A DNA stretch of 64,000 nucleotides from Flavobacterium marginilacus (GTDB lineage: Bacteria > Bacteroidota > Bacteroidia > Flavobacteriales > Flavobacteriaceae), in the NCBI RefSeq assembly GCF_026870155.1, contig NZ_CP113975.1, positions 62,001-126,000 of the forward strand, in the 5' to 3' direction. Of this stretch, positions 18,484-27,217 are shown one piece after another. The notes under the pieces were generated by a model. That model saw only the letters and a program-made list of their open reading frames with translations. It was not told where the DNA came from and made no database searches. The position numbers and the translations under genes are program-made. Positions within the stretch are counted from its first letter, which is position 1. Each line of letters begins with the position of its first letter.

Positions 18484-18547
18484 GGTATTTAAAATGAAAA
18501 AATGGAAGAACCAAAAGCCCTTCCATTGAATTAATAGTAATTAAGAA

Positions 18548-20128
18548 TTATTTTTTTGACATTTTTTCTGCCATCAAAAGTGCGTTATAGGCATTGACCA
18601 TTTTGGCCGATTTTGATGTTCGATCAGACTTAACATTTACATCTTGCTTTTCACCCACAACAACATCAGCCGGCAGCGGTGTACCGGAATCCATCAAGAT
18701 TTGTTTTACTTGTTTGGCAGATAATTTTGGATAATATGAACGAATTAAGGCAGCAACTCCGGCAGCATTTGGCGAAGCCATTGAAGTCCCCTGCAAATAT
18801 TTGTATTTATTGTTTGGAATCGTAGCGTAGATTTCGTCACCTGGCGCAAAAACATCTACATTAAAAGTTCCGTAATTTGAAAACGGTGCAATTACACTAT
18901 CTCCATATTGATTGTTCAAAGCACCTACAGTAAGCACATTGGATGCAAACTCTTTTGTATTGTCTGCAGAATCATTAGGGAAATTTGCATTTTCCGGCAG
19001 ATCGATATTATTTCCGTCATTTCCGGCAGCATGAACAAAAAGTACGTCTTTCTTTTCGGCATATTTTATAGCATCAAAAACCCATTGCTTGTGAGGGGAA
19101 TAACTTTTTCCGAAACTTCCGTTAATTACTTTGGCTCCGTTATCGACAGCATAACGAATAGCCAAAGCAATATCTTTGTCATACTCATCTCCATCTGGAA
19201 CTGCTCTTACGGCCATAATTTCAACGTTATCAGCAACTCCGTCACCGCCAATGCCATTGCCTCTTACCTGTGCAATAATTCCGGCAACGTGAGTTCCGTG
19301 AAGTGCCTCTTCTTTGTCTGGTCCATAAACAATATTATTCCCGTATTTGGTATTTTTAATATCCTCAACATTGTCTCCTACTGCTTTTCGGCCATCAAAG
19401 TCTTTGTTAAGATTATATTTCAGCTGTCCGTCAACATAATCGCTGTACTCTTTAATTTCATCCCTGAAAGCAGGTCCCGCATTAGTTAAAATACGAGTCA
19501 TAACCGCTTTAGATTTAGTCAGATCAGGATCTGTAGTAACAATTCCGTTTAAATCTTCTATAGTATAATTTTCTTTACCTAAATGTTTTTGAACCGCATT
19601 ATCAGCACCCACGAGAAAATCAACCTGCTTTTTGTCTTTCAAAGCTTTGCCACATTTTTCATCATAAGCTGCCAAAGCGCTTTTGTATGTTGCTGATCCG
19701 TCATCACCTTTTTTTACGATTCGGGTCATTTCAAGAGTCTCATGCACTGCATCTCCCAAAAAGTTCCAGCCATGAATATCATCAATAAAACCGTTTTTAT
19801 CATCATCTTTTCCGTTTCCGGCGATTTCTTTTTTATTAGTCCAAACAACTGATTTCAAATCTTCATGATCAATATCTACTCCAGAATCTACAATTCCAAC
19901 AATTACTTTAACCCCTTTTTTGCCTTTTAATAATTCGGCATAAGCTTTGTCAACACTCATTCCAGGGACACTGTCTTTGGCTAAATCCAGATGTGACCAT
20001 CGCTGCAGTTCGGATTCGGTTAGTTTTCCTTTTTTACCAACATAAGGTGAAGCTGTTTGTGCATTTGCAGAAAGGCATACAGACAAAGCTGCCAATAATG
20101 TTAATGAAGTTAAGTTTATTCTTTTCAT
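18548..20128 (-). CDS. Secreted S8 family serine peptidase (subtilase)
   Basis: Subtilisin-like protease of 526 residues with a signal peptide (LTLLAALSVCLSANAQ). The triad is visible: Asp in VGIVDSGVDIDHEDL near 82, His in LHGTHVAGI near 280, and Ser in GTSMASPNAAGVAALI near 447. About 160 residues are inserted between the Asp and His motifs, much longer than in subtilisin, as in other Bacteroidota subtilases. No Por-type sorting domain is seen at the C-terminus, so the product is probably periplasmic or cell-associated. It precedes the M1 peptidase gene. Confidence 0.93.
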   Translation of the reverse strand: MKRINLTSLTLLAALSVCLSANAQTASPYVGKKGKLTESELQRWSHLDLAKDSVPGMSVDKAYAELLKGKKGVKVIVGIVDSGVDIDHEDLKSVVWTNKKEIAGNGKDDDKNGFIDDIHGWNFLGDAVHETLEMTRIVKKGDDGSATYKSALAAYDEKCGKALKDKKQVDFLVGADNAVQKHLGKENYTIEDLNGIVTTDPDLTKSKAVMTRILTNAGPAFRDEIKEYSDYVDGQLKYNLNKDFDGRKAVGDNVEDIKNTKYGNNIVYGPDKEEALHGTHVAGIIAQVRGNGIGGDGVADNVEIMAVRAVPDGDEYDKDIALAIRYAVDNGAKVINGSFGKSYSPHKQWVFDAIKYAEKKDVLFVHAAGNDGNNIDLPENANFPNDSADNTKEFASNVLTVGALNNQYGDSVIAPFSNYGTFNVDVFAPGDEIYATIPNNKYKYLQGTSMASPNAAGVAALIRSYYPKLSAKQVKQILMDSGTPLPADVVVGEKQDVNVKSDRTSKSAKMVNAYNALLMAEKMSKK

Positions 20129-20281
20129 CTGTACGTAATTTTTCGGTTTTAGTAATGAACTCCAAAAATAGTAGAAGTAAATTAAAAATTACGCAATCAT
20201 TAACGGTTTTTTATGAAAAAATGCGTTTGAAAGCAGATTTTGTTATAAAAATATTAAAGAGAAATTATTACTAAAAAAACT

Positions 20282-20443
20282 AGAGCCTGTTTAAATTTTA
20301 TTTTTGAGATTTATTATTAGAGGATTTTTGAGTGAAACAAGGCAAATTTTTATAAAATAGCAGAGCTATTGTATGAAAATTTAACGAAGTTGTAACCAAA
20401 AATCATCATAAGAGAGCCAATAAATAAAACTTAAACAGGCTCT
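20282..20443. mobile_element. Palindromic MITE, about 162 bp
   Basis: The ends AGAGCCTGTTTAA and TTAAACAGGCTCT are perfect inverted repeats. The interior is itself an imperfect palindrome around 20360-20372 (TAGCAGAGCTA), with further pairings such as GGATTTTTG/CAAAAATC. It has no reading frame. The ends look like IS termini, so it is probably mobilised in trans. I cannot define a target-site duplication. The rest of 20129-20524 contains nothing recognisable. Confidence 0.75.
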
Positions 20444-20524
20444 GTACTTATTTTTGGAATAGTATCCTTGAGAAATAACGGCCTTATTATCTCAAAAGAA
20501 TTAATAAATATTCTGAAAAAATTG

Positions 20525-21382
20525 CTACAAAACTTCCTCACATGTAAAAACACCTGCCAGCCTTACCCCCTTTTCGGTATGCTCAACAGTAATAATTTCG
20601 TTATGCGCATCGTGTTCCAAAAACAGATAGTAATTATTATCAGTGGCGGCATTCAGGAATTTTGACTTCTCAGGCATTGTTAACAAAGGTCTTGTATCAT
20701 ATCCCATTACATAAGGTAAAGGCAAATGTCCTGCTGTAGGAATCAAGTCTGCACAAAAAACTATGGTTTTGTCCTGATATTGTATATGCGGAATCATCAT
20801 TTTCTCGGTATGCCCATCAACATAAAAAATTCCAAATCCCAATTCGTCTGAAACTGCAAAATCACTTTCGGATTTCAGAATAAAATTGAGCTGTCCGCTT
20901 TCCTTCATCGGTAAAATATTTTCAGCTAAAAACGATGCTTTTTCTCTGGCATTTGGCTTTGTTGCCCATTCCCAATGATTTTCATTAGTCCAGAATTTAG
21001 CATTTTTAAAAGCGGGTTCATAACCCGTTTTGTCTTTGTTCCATTGGATACTGCCACCACAATGGTCAAAATGCAGATGCGTCATAAAAATATCGGTAAT
21101 ATCGTCGCGGTGAAAACCATATTTAGCCAATGATTTGTCCATAGAATGCGTTCCCCAAAGCGAGTAATATCCAAAAAATTTCTCTGACTGTTTATTCCCC
21201 ATTCCCGTATCAATCAAAATCAATCGATTTCCGTCTTCAATCAGCAGACAGCGTGCTGCAATATCAATCAGATTATTTTCGTCGGCAGGATTGGTTTTGT
21301 TCCAGATAGTTTTTGGCACAACGCCAAACATTGCGCCTCCATCAAGTTTAAAATTACCGGTTTCTATGGGATAAAGTTTCAT
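20525..21382 (-). CDS. MBL-fold metallo-hydrolase
   Basis: Metallo-beta-lactamase fold hydrolase of 285 residues, cytoplasmic. The metal motif THLHFDHCGG lies near residue 99, with the later ligands in YVDGHTEKMMIPH and CADLIPTAGHLPLPYVMGYD. The order and spacing resemble lactonase-like or aryl-hydrolase MBL proteins, but the substrate cannot be told. I chose ATG 21382; a TTG one codon upstream is unlikely. It is separated from the S8 gene by the MITE. Confidence 0.85.
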   Translation of the reverse strand: MKLYPIETGNFKLDGGAMFGVVPKTIWNKTNPADENNLIDIAARCLLIEDGNRLILIDTGMGNKQSEKFFGYYSLWGTHSMDKSLAKYGFHRDDITDIFMTHLHFDHCGGSIQWNKDKTGYEPAFKNAKFWTNENHWEWATKPNAREKASFLAENILPMKESGQLNFILKSESDFAVSDELGFGIFYVDGHTEKMMIPHIQYQDKTIVFCADLIPTAGHLPLPYVMGYDTRPLLTMPEKSKFLNAATDNNYYLFLEHDAHNEIITVEHTEKGVRLAGVFTCEEVL

Positions 21383-21516
21383 CAATATATTTTAAAGTTA
21401 AAAAACAATGCAATTTACCAAAATCTTATGGCTTAAATCCTCCTCATATAACAAATTTCTATCTGGATATTAGTTATATAAATGTTATCAGTTATGAAAA
21501 AAAGCATTTTATATAG

Positions 21517-21524
21517 TATCTTTG
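21517..21524 (+). promoter_or_regulatory. -7 promoter box of the suf operon
   Basis: TATCTTTG matches TAnnTTTG and lies 115 bp upstream of the sufA start. It is the only good box in the gap. Confidence 0.5.
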
Positions 21525-21638
21525 CAGTTAATTTAGACGAAATAAAGATTAGGATTTAGAGAAGCTTACAGAAATTGTGCTGACTACAGAACTCACAATA
21601 AGTTATTTAATTCTAAAAAAATTTAAAAAAAAACTAAG

Positions 21639-21968
21639 ATGATACAAGTTTCTGATACTGCCAAAAAGAAAATCATCGATTTGATGAAAGATGATGGTTA
21701 TGATGCTGCTATAGACTACGTAAGAGTAGGTGTAAAAAGCGGTGGTTGCTCTGGTTTGTCATATGATTTGAAATTTGACAAAAACAAAGGCGAAGATGAT
21801 AAAATATTTGAAGACAACGAAATAAAAATTGCAGTCGAAAAAAAATCGTTCCTTTATTTAGCAGGAACAATTTTAGAATTTTCTGGAGGATTAAATGGCA
21901 AAGGATTTGTCTTTAATAATCCAAATGCTAATAGGACCTGCGGTTGTGGGGAATCTTTCTCACTTTAG
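21639..21968 (+). CDS. sufA: A-type iron-sulfur carrier (HesB/IscA/SufA family)
   Basis: Carrier protein of 109 residues that receives Fe-S clusters from the SUF scaffold and passes them to apo-proteins. The three conserved cysteines are visible in GGCSGLSY (near 37-44) and the C-terminal CGCGESF. It is the first gene of the SUF cluster, 79 bp ahead of sufB and followed by a spacer made of repeated GTC/AAAGTC words. Confidence 0.92.
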   Translation: MIQVSDTAKKKIIDLMKDDGYDAAIDYVRVGVKSGGCSGLSYDLKFDKNKGEDDKIFEDNEIKIAVEKKSFLYLAGTILEFSGGLNGKGFVFNNPNANRTCGCGESFSL

Positions 21969-22047
21969 TCAAATGTCGAAAGTCATAAAGTCGAAAGACC
22001 ATATAATGACTTTCTAACTTTAGACTTTCAAACTTTAAGACTTAAAA
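21969..22047. repeat. Word-repeat hairpin spacer between sufA and sufB
   Basis: Built from AAAGTC/GACTTT words in both orientations. The 18-mer at 21982-21999 (GTCATAAAGTCGAAAGAC) matches 31280-31297 at 16 of 18 positions. Confidence 0.6.
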
Positions 22048-23496
22048 ATGAATAAATACACCGAAGACGATTTAAAAATCGAATTAGAGACCAAAGAATA
22101 TGAGTACGGATTTTATACTGAATTAGAATCTGAAACTTTTCCTATTGGTTTAAACGAAGATATTGTTCGAGCGATCTCCCAAAAGAAAGACGAGCCGCAA
22201 TGGATGACCGACTGGCGCATAGAAGCTTTTCGCGCCTGGCAGGAAATGATTGAGCCGGAATGGGCAAATGTTAATTATATAAAACCCGATTTTCAGGCAA
22301 TTTCCTATTATTCAGCTCCTAAAAAAGCGGATCCAAACAAGACTCTTGACGATGTAGATCCAGAACTTTTGGAAATGTACAAAAAGTTAGGAATCTCAAT
22401 CGATGAGCAAAAAAAGATGAACAACATCGCTATGGATATTGTGGTTGACTCCGTTTCGGTTGCAACTACATTCAAAGCGACATTGGCCGAGAAAGGAATA
22501 ATCTTCATGAGTATTTCTGAAGCGATCAAAGAACATCCAGAATTAGTCCGTAAACATCTCGGTACTGTTGTTCCTCAAAAAGACAACTTTTATGCGGCCT
22601 TGAATTCGGCTGTTTTCTCAGACGGATCTTTCTGTTATATTCCAAAAGGCGTTCGCTGTCCAATGGAACTCTCTACTTATTTTAGAATCAATCAAGCAGG
22701 AACCGGACAATTCGAAAGAACTTTATTAGTTGCTGACGAAGGAAGTTATGTCTCTTACTTAGAAGGATGTACTGCTCCAACCCGTGATGAAAACCAATTG
22801 CATGCTGCAGTTGTAGAATTAATCGCTTTGGAAGGTGCTGAAATAAAATATTCTACCGTACAAAACTGGTATCCAGGAAATAAAGAAGGTAAAGGAGGAG
22901 TTTTCAATTTTGTAACCAAAAGAGGATTGTGTGAGAATAATGCAAAAATCTCCTGGACACAAGTAGAAACAGGATCTGCAATTACTTGGAAATATCCATC
23001 TGTTGTTTTAAAAGGAGATAACTCAATTGGAGAATTTTATTCGATTGCTGTTACCAATAATTTCCAGCAGGCAGATACCGGAACCAAAATGATTCACTTG
23101 GGTAAAAACAGTAAATCTACTATTATCTCTAAAGGAATTTCAGCAGGAAAATCTCAAAACAGTTATAGAGGTTTAGTGCAAATTAGTGCAAGAGCAGAAA
23201 ACGCCAGAAACTTTTCACAATGTGACTCTTTATTAATGGGTAACAATTGTGGTGCACATACTTTTCCTTACATCGAAAGTAAAAATCCATCGGCCAAAAT
23301 AGAACACGAAGCAACAACAAGTAAAATTGGTGAAGATCAGGTTTTCTATTGCAACCAACGCGGAATCCCAACTGAAAAAGCAATTGCACTTATCGTAAAT
23401 GGTTTCAGTAAAGATGTGTTGAACAAATTGCCAATGGAGTTTGCTGTGGAAGCACAAAAATTATTGGAAATTTCATTGGAAGGTTCTGTTGGATAA
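22048..23496 (+). CDS. sufB: Fe-S cluster assembly protein SufB
   Basis: Scaffold subunit of the SufBC2D complex, 482 residues, normal length. It shows the family core from [18 protein letters not shown] to the C-terminal beta-helix and the [15 protein letters not shown] end. Conserved motifs include [35 protein letters not shown] and [16 protein letters not shown]. It assembles Fe-S clusters in the cytoplasm with SufC and SufD. Unusually, a toxin-antitoxin pair separates it from sufC. Confidence 0.97.
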   Translation: MNKYTEDDLKIELETKEYEYGFYTELESETFPIGLNEDIVRAISQKKDEPQWMTDWRIEAFRAWQEMIEPEWANVNYIKPDFQAISYYSAPKKADPNKTLDDVDPELLEMYKKLGISIDEQKKMNNIAMDIVVDSVSVATTFKATLAEKGIIFMSISEAIKEHPELVRKHLGTVVPQKDNFYAALNSAVFSDGSFCYIPKGVRCPMELSTYFRINQAGTGQFERTLLVADEGSYVSYLEGCTAPTRDENQLHAAVVELIALEGAEIKYSTVQNWYPGNKEGKGGVFNFVTKRGLCENNAKISWTQVETGSAITWKYPSVVLKGDNSIGEFYSIAVTNNFQQADTGTKMIHLGKNSKSTIISKGISAGKSQNSYRGLVQISARAENARNFSQCDSLLMGNNCGAHTFPYIESKNPSAKIEHEATTSKIGEDQVFYCNQRGIPTEKAIALIVNGFSKDVLNKLPMEFAVEAQKLLEISLEGSVG

Positions 23497-23511
23497 TCAA
23501 AACTAAAAGAT

Positions 23512-23718
23512 ATGGACATAATTTTAAAAAACGTAAAGAAAAAGGATTTTCCAGTGTTGAAATCATTGGCAAAATCACTTGGTTTTGAAATTGTTGAAAA
23601 AAAAGAAAAACCATATAATCCTGAATTTGTAAAAGAAATTTTGGAAGCAGAACAAAGCATAAAAGATGGAAAAGGAATTCGAATGACAATGGAAGAATTG
23701 AAAGAATTATGCAAATAG
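23512..23718 (+). CDS. Antitoxin of a RelB/YoeB-type pair inserted in the suf operon
   Basis: Small acidic/basic protein of 68 residues. The C-terminal half (NPEFVKEILEAEQSIKDGKG then MTMEELKEL) is the toxin-wrapping segment typical of Bacteroidota DUF2683-like antitoxins. The gene starts 15 bp after the sufB stop and overlaps the toxin gene by 10 bp. I infer the function mainly from the neighbour and overlap. Confidence 0.75.
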   Translation: MDIILKNVKKKDFPVLKSLAKSLGFEIVEKKEKPYNPEFVKEILEAEQSIKDGKGIRMTMEELKELCK

Positions 23719-23981
23719 ATTTTTCTGATAAAGCAAAAAAAGATTTAGAGTTTTGGATAAAATCAGGTAACAAAAGAATAATTAATAAAATATATTCTTT
23801 GATTGAAGATATTCAACTTCATCCATTTGAAGGATTAGGAAAACCAGAGCAATTAAAGCACCAATTGACAGGAAGATGGTCAAGAAGAATAAATCAGGAA
23901 CATAGAATAATTTATAGAGTTACTGAAGAAGAAACAATTGAAATTTTAAATATCCTGTCTTTAAAAGGACATTACGAATAA
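23709..23981 (+). CDS. Txe/YoeB family mRNA-interferase toxin
   Basis: RelE-superfamily toxin of 90 residues. The YoeB signature is clear: GLGKPEQLKHQLTGRWSRRI, NQEHRIIYRV and the final LKGHYE, corresponding to YoeB HRLVYRV and RYHY, including the catalytic E/R/H/Y positions. YoeB toxins cleave mRNA at the ribosome. The gene ends 9 bp before sufC, so it is probably transcribed with the suf genes. Confidence 0.9.
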   Translation: MQIDFSDKAKKDLEFWIKSGNKRIINKIYSLIEDIQLHPFEGLGKPEQLKHQLTGRWSRRINQEHRIIYRVTEEETIEILNILSLKGHYE

Positions 23982-23990
23982 AACAAAGAT

Positions 23991-24743
23991 ATGTTATCAA
24001 TAAAAAATTTACACGCCTCAATAGGTGACAAAGAAATCTTAAAGGGAATTAACCTTGAAATAAAAGCGGGAGAAGTACACGCTATTATGGGACCTAATGG
24101 TGCTGGAAAAAGTACTTTATCAGCAGTAATTGCCGGAAACGAAAATTACGAAGTAACCGATGGAGAAGTAATTTTGGACGGAGAAGATCTTGCCGAATTA
24201 GCTCCGGAAGAAAGAGCACACAAAGGAGTTTTCCTTTCGTTCCAATATCCTGTAGAAATCCCAGGTGTTTCGGTAACCAATTTTATGAGATCGGCAATCA
24301 ACGAAACCCGTAAAGCTAAAGGTCAGGAAGAAATGCCAGCAAATGAAATGCTGAAATTGATTCGTGAGAAATCAGAATTATTGGAAATCGACAGAAAATT
24401 TCTTTCCCGTTCCTTAAACGAAGGATTTTCTGGAGGAGAAAAAAAACGTAACGAGATTTTCCAAATGGCAATGCTGGAACCCAAATTAGCTATCCTTGAC
24501 GAAACCGATTCTGGATTGGATATTGATGCACTTCGTATCGTTGCCAATGGTGTAAACAAATTGAAAAGCGAGAAAAACGCAGTAGTTGTAATTACGCACT
24601 ACCAAAGATTATTGGATTATATCGTTCCAGATTTTGTTCACGTTCTTTACAACGGAAAAATCGTGAAATCTGGTGATGCGTCGCTTGCACACGAATTAGA
24701 AGACAAAGGATACGACTGGATCAAACAAGAACAAGAGGCATAA
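23991..24743 (+). CDS. sufC: Fe-S cluster assembly ATPase SufC
   Basis: ABC-type ATPase of 250 residues that powers the SufBC2D scaffold. Walker [10 protein letters not shown] is near 35, the signature FSGGEKKR near 148 and Walker [13 protein letters not shown] near 168. The cytoplasmic product has no membrane domain, as expected. It lies 9 bp after the YoeB-like toxin gene and 70 bp before sufD. Confidence 0.97.
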   Translation: MLSIKNLHASIGDKEILKGINLEIKAGEVHAIMGPNGAGKSTLSAVIAGNENYEVTDGEVILDGEDLAELAPEERAHKGVFLSFQYPVEIPGVSVTNFMRSAINETRKAKGQEEMPANEMLKLIREKSELLEIDRKFLSRSLNEGFSGGEKKRNEIFQMAMLEPKLAILDETDSGLDIDALRIVANGVNKLKSEKNAVVVITHYQRLLDYIVPDFVHVLYNGKIVKSGDASLAHELEDKGYDWIKQEQEA

Positions 24744-24744
24744 G

Positions 24745-24813
24745 AGTTGTCTGTTGTTGGTTGTCAGTTATTGGTAACCAACAAACAACCAACTATCAAC
24801 CATCAACTAAATT
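24745..24813. repeat. Word-repeat hairpin spacer between sufC and sufD
   Basis: GTTG/TTGGTTG words are followed by their complements (CAACCAAC, CAACCATCAAC). The arms meet at the loop around GGTAACC (24775). Confidence 0.55.
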
Positions 24814-26130
24814 ATGGATTTAAAAGAAAAATTACTATCGTCTTTTATGGCTTTTGAAGAACGTGTTGATGTTCACTCTGAACTTCATGATGTTCGAACT
24901 ATCGCCATAAAAAACTTCGAAAATAAAGGTTTCCCAACCAAAAAGGAAGAAAGCTGGAAATACACTTCGCTAAGCGCCATCCTAAAAAATGACTTCAGCG
25001 TTTTCCCAAAAACAGAAAGCAGCATTCAATACAGCGACGTAAAAAAATATTTTTTACACGAAATAGACACCTACAAAGTAGTGTTTATTGATGGTGTTTT
25101 TAGTTCGCATTTATCTTCAACAACCCACGACGGAATTGACGTTTGTCTAATGTCATCGGCATTGAACAAACCCAAATACAAAATGGTGATTGATACCTAT
25201 TTCAATAAAATCGCCAGTAAAGACGAAAGTTTGACTTCCTTGAATACGGCTTTCGCCAATGAAGGAGCTTATATCAATATCCCAAAAAGCAAAGTTGCCG
25301 ACAAACCTATCGAGATAATGTATTTCTCTACAGGAAACGAAACTGCTCTTTTGGTACAGCCTAGAAACTTGGTTATTGTTGGCGAAAACTCACACGTACA
25401 AATCATTGAGCGTCACCAAAGTTTGAACAACAATCCGGTTTTGACCAATTCGGTTACCGAGATTTTTGCTCAAAAAAGAGCCATTGTCGATTATTACAAA
25501 ATCCAAAATGATAATCTGGAAGCTAATTTAATTGACAATACATATGTTTCTCAAAAACAGGAAAGTCACGTTTCGGTACACACTTTCTCTTTTGGAGGAA
25601 ACCTAACCAGAAACAATCTGAATTTCTATCATTTTGGAGAAAGACTGACAAGCACTTTAAACGGAATCACAATTATTGGAGATAAACAGCACGTTGATCA
25701 TTACACCTTGGTAAACCATGCTTCGCCAAATTGCGAAAGCTTTCAGGATTACAAAGGAATTTTCACCGACCGTTCCACTGGAGTTTTCAACGGTAAAGTA
25801 TATGTTGAAAAAGAAGCTCAAAAAACAAATGCATTCCAAAAAAGCAACAACATCCTTTTGAGCGACAAAGCTACTATCAACGCTAAACCGCAATTAGAAA
25901 TTTTTGCTGATGATGTAAAATGTTCTCACGGCTGTACTGTTGGACAATTGGACGAAACTGCTATGTTCTATATGCAACAACGCGGAATTCCAAAGAAAGA
26001 AGCCAAAGCATTATTGATGTATGCTTTCTCAAACTCAGTAATTGAAAACATCAAAATACCGGAATTAAAACAACGAATCACCAAAATTATCGCTAATAAA
26101 TTGGGCGTAAAAATTGGATTTGATTTGTAA
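24814..26130 (+). CDS. sufD: Fe-S cluster assembly protein SufD
   Basis: SufB paralogue of 438 residues that completes the SufBC2D scaffold. Recognised by FPTKKEESWKYTSL near the N-terminus, the beta-helix core, CSHGCTVGQLDETAMFYMQQ and RGIPKKEAKALL near the C-terminus. It is the last gene of the first suf block and is followed by a long hairpin at 26183-26247. Confidence 0.95.
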   Translation: MDLKEKLLSSFMAFEERVDVHSELHDVRTIAIKNFENKGFPTKKEESWKYTSLSAILKNDFSVFPKTESSIQYSDVKKYFLHEIDTYKVVFIDGVFSSHLSSTTHDGIDVCLMSSALNKPKYKMVIDTYFNKIASKDESLTSLNTAFANEGAYINIPKSKVADKPIEIMYFSTGNETALLVQPRNLVIVGENSHVQIIERHQSLNNNPVLTNSVTEIFAQKRAIVDYYKIQNDNLEANLIDNTYVSQKQESHVSVHTFSFGGNLTRNNLNFYHFGERLTSTLNGITIIGDKQHVDHYTLVNHASPNCESFQDYKGIFTDRSTGVFNGKVYVEKEAQKTNAFQKSNNILLSDKATINAKPQLEIFADDVKCSHGCTVGQLDETAMFYMQQRGIPKKEAKALLMYAFSNSVIENIKIPELKQRITKIIANKLGVKIGFDL

Positions 26131-26182
26131 CAATTTATAATGTGCCTAATCCTGCTGTTCATTACAAGCTTTTTGGCACTGT

Positions 26183-26247
26183 TGCATTTTTCTAAAAACA
26201 AAAAAGGAGCTTCCGCTGGTCGCTCTTTTTTGTTTAGAAAAATTGCA
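26183..26247. terminator. Very long hairpin terminator after sufD
   Basis: Arms of about 26 bp: TGCATTTTTCTAAAAACAAA... and ...TTTGTTTAGAAAAATTGCA, with a GAGC/GCTC clamp around the loop and a T-run. It probably ends the sufA-sufD transcript before the Uma2 gene. Confidence 0.8.
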
Positions 26248-26311
26248 CCATTACTGCAAAAGGCTTTCCATTTCCATCAGGGGCAAAACACACATCGATT
26301 AAAAAAATGAG

Positions 26312-26319
26312 TATCTTTG
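26312..26319 (+). promoter_or_regulatory. -7 promoter box of the Uma2 gene
   Basis: TATCTTTG matches TAnnTTTG, 21 bp before the ATG at 26340. The gene therefore has its own promoter. Confidence 0.55.
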
Positions 26320-26339
26320 AATATTAAATTCAATCGACG

Positions 26340-26939
26340 ATGGCAACTATCATAACCGACATAAATGATTTAGACCTAAGTAAATCATACACTTACGCCG
26401 ATTATCTTACTTGGAATTTTCAAGAAAGACTGGAAATTCTGAAAGGTAAAATTTTCAAGATGAGTCCTGCACCAAGCAGAAAACATCAGGAAATTTCAGC
26501 AAAAATTTTCCGAAAATTTGACCGTTATTTCGAAAACAAATTATGTAATATTTATTATGCTCCCTTTGATGTCCGTTTAAAAAATTTCAAAAAAAGCACT
26601 TCCGACAAAGAAATTACAACTGTTGTCCAGCCTGACATTTGTGTGATTTGCGATAAAGAAAAATTAGACGACAGAGGATGTATTGGAGCTCCTGATTTAA
26701 TTATTGAAATTCTTTCGCCTGGAAATTCAAAAAAAGAAATGGACATCAAATTTGACTTATACGAAGAAAATGAAGTCAAAGAATATTGGATAGTAGAGCC
26801 TTTTCAAAAATCAATATTAATCTACACCCTTAAAAACGATAAATACATTGGACTAAAACCTATCGCCGAGGAAGGATTAGTTCACAGTCCTCTATTTCCT
26901 GAACTGACTTTCAATGTGGAAGAAATTTTTAGGGATTAA
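26340..26939 (+). CDS. Uma2 family (DUF820) restriction-endonuclease-like protein
   Basis: Protein of 199 residues with the PD-(D/E)XK nuclease fold of the Uma2 family. Visible motifs are YTYADYLTW and ERLEILKGKIFKMSPAPSRKHQ at the N-terminus, then VQPDICVICDKE, GAPDLIIEILSPGN and KEYWIVEP. The role of the family is unknown; many copies are mobile or dispersed. Here it sits between sufD and the sufS block with its own promoter and terminator, which suggests insertion into an ancestral suf operon. Confidence 0.88.
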   Translation: MATIITDINDLDLSKSYTYADYLTWNFQERLEILKGKIFKMSPAPSRKHQEISAKIFRKFDRYFENKLCNIYYAPFDVRLKNFKKSTSDKEITTVVQPDICVICDKEKLDDRGCIGAPDLIIEILSPGNSKKEMDIKFDLYEENEVKEYWIVEPFQKSILIYTLKNDKYIGLKPIAEEGLVHSPLFPELTFNVEEIFRD

Positions 26940-26995
26940 GTATTAAAGATTAAAATGCATTTTGATTTTCAAATAATATTATTTTGCAAACAAAA

Positions 26996-27034
26996 ACAAA
27001 CCCTTTTATAGTTTTAAACTTTAAAAGGGTTTTT
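26996..27034. terminator. Bidirectional terminator between Uma2 and the small membrane protein gene
   Basis: AAACCCTTTTATAG and CTTTAAAAGGGTTT pair around a TTTTAAA loop, with A- and T-runs on both sides of convergent genes. Confidence 0.75.
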
Positions 27035-27215
27035 ATTTTCGCCTATCAAATATTGCAAATATGAAAGAAAAGAATCCTAATAAAATCATTCCTAATCCAA
27101 TAAACAAAACGAATTTTCCAAAATAAGGAATAATTCTGATCAGCAAAGTACCTGAAATTAATGTGATTAAAATACCAACTATAGAGATAACAAACGATTT
27201 TAAAATTTTATCCAT
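27033..27215 (-). CDS. Small two-helix membrane protein
   Basis: I do not recognise a family. The 60 residues form two hydrophobic segments (about 7-28 and 31-54) with a short turn and a basic tail (DRRK), so it is an inner-membrane protein. It starts 2 bp after the stop of the serine hydrolase gene and is probably co-translated with it. Confidence 0.65.
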   Translation of the reverse strand: MDKILKSFVISIVGILITLISGTLLIRIIPYFGKFVLFIGLGMILLGFFSFIFAIFDRRK

Positions 27216-27217
27216 AC

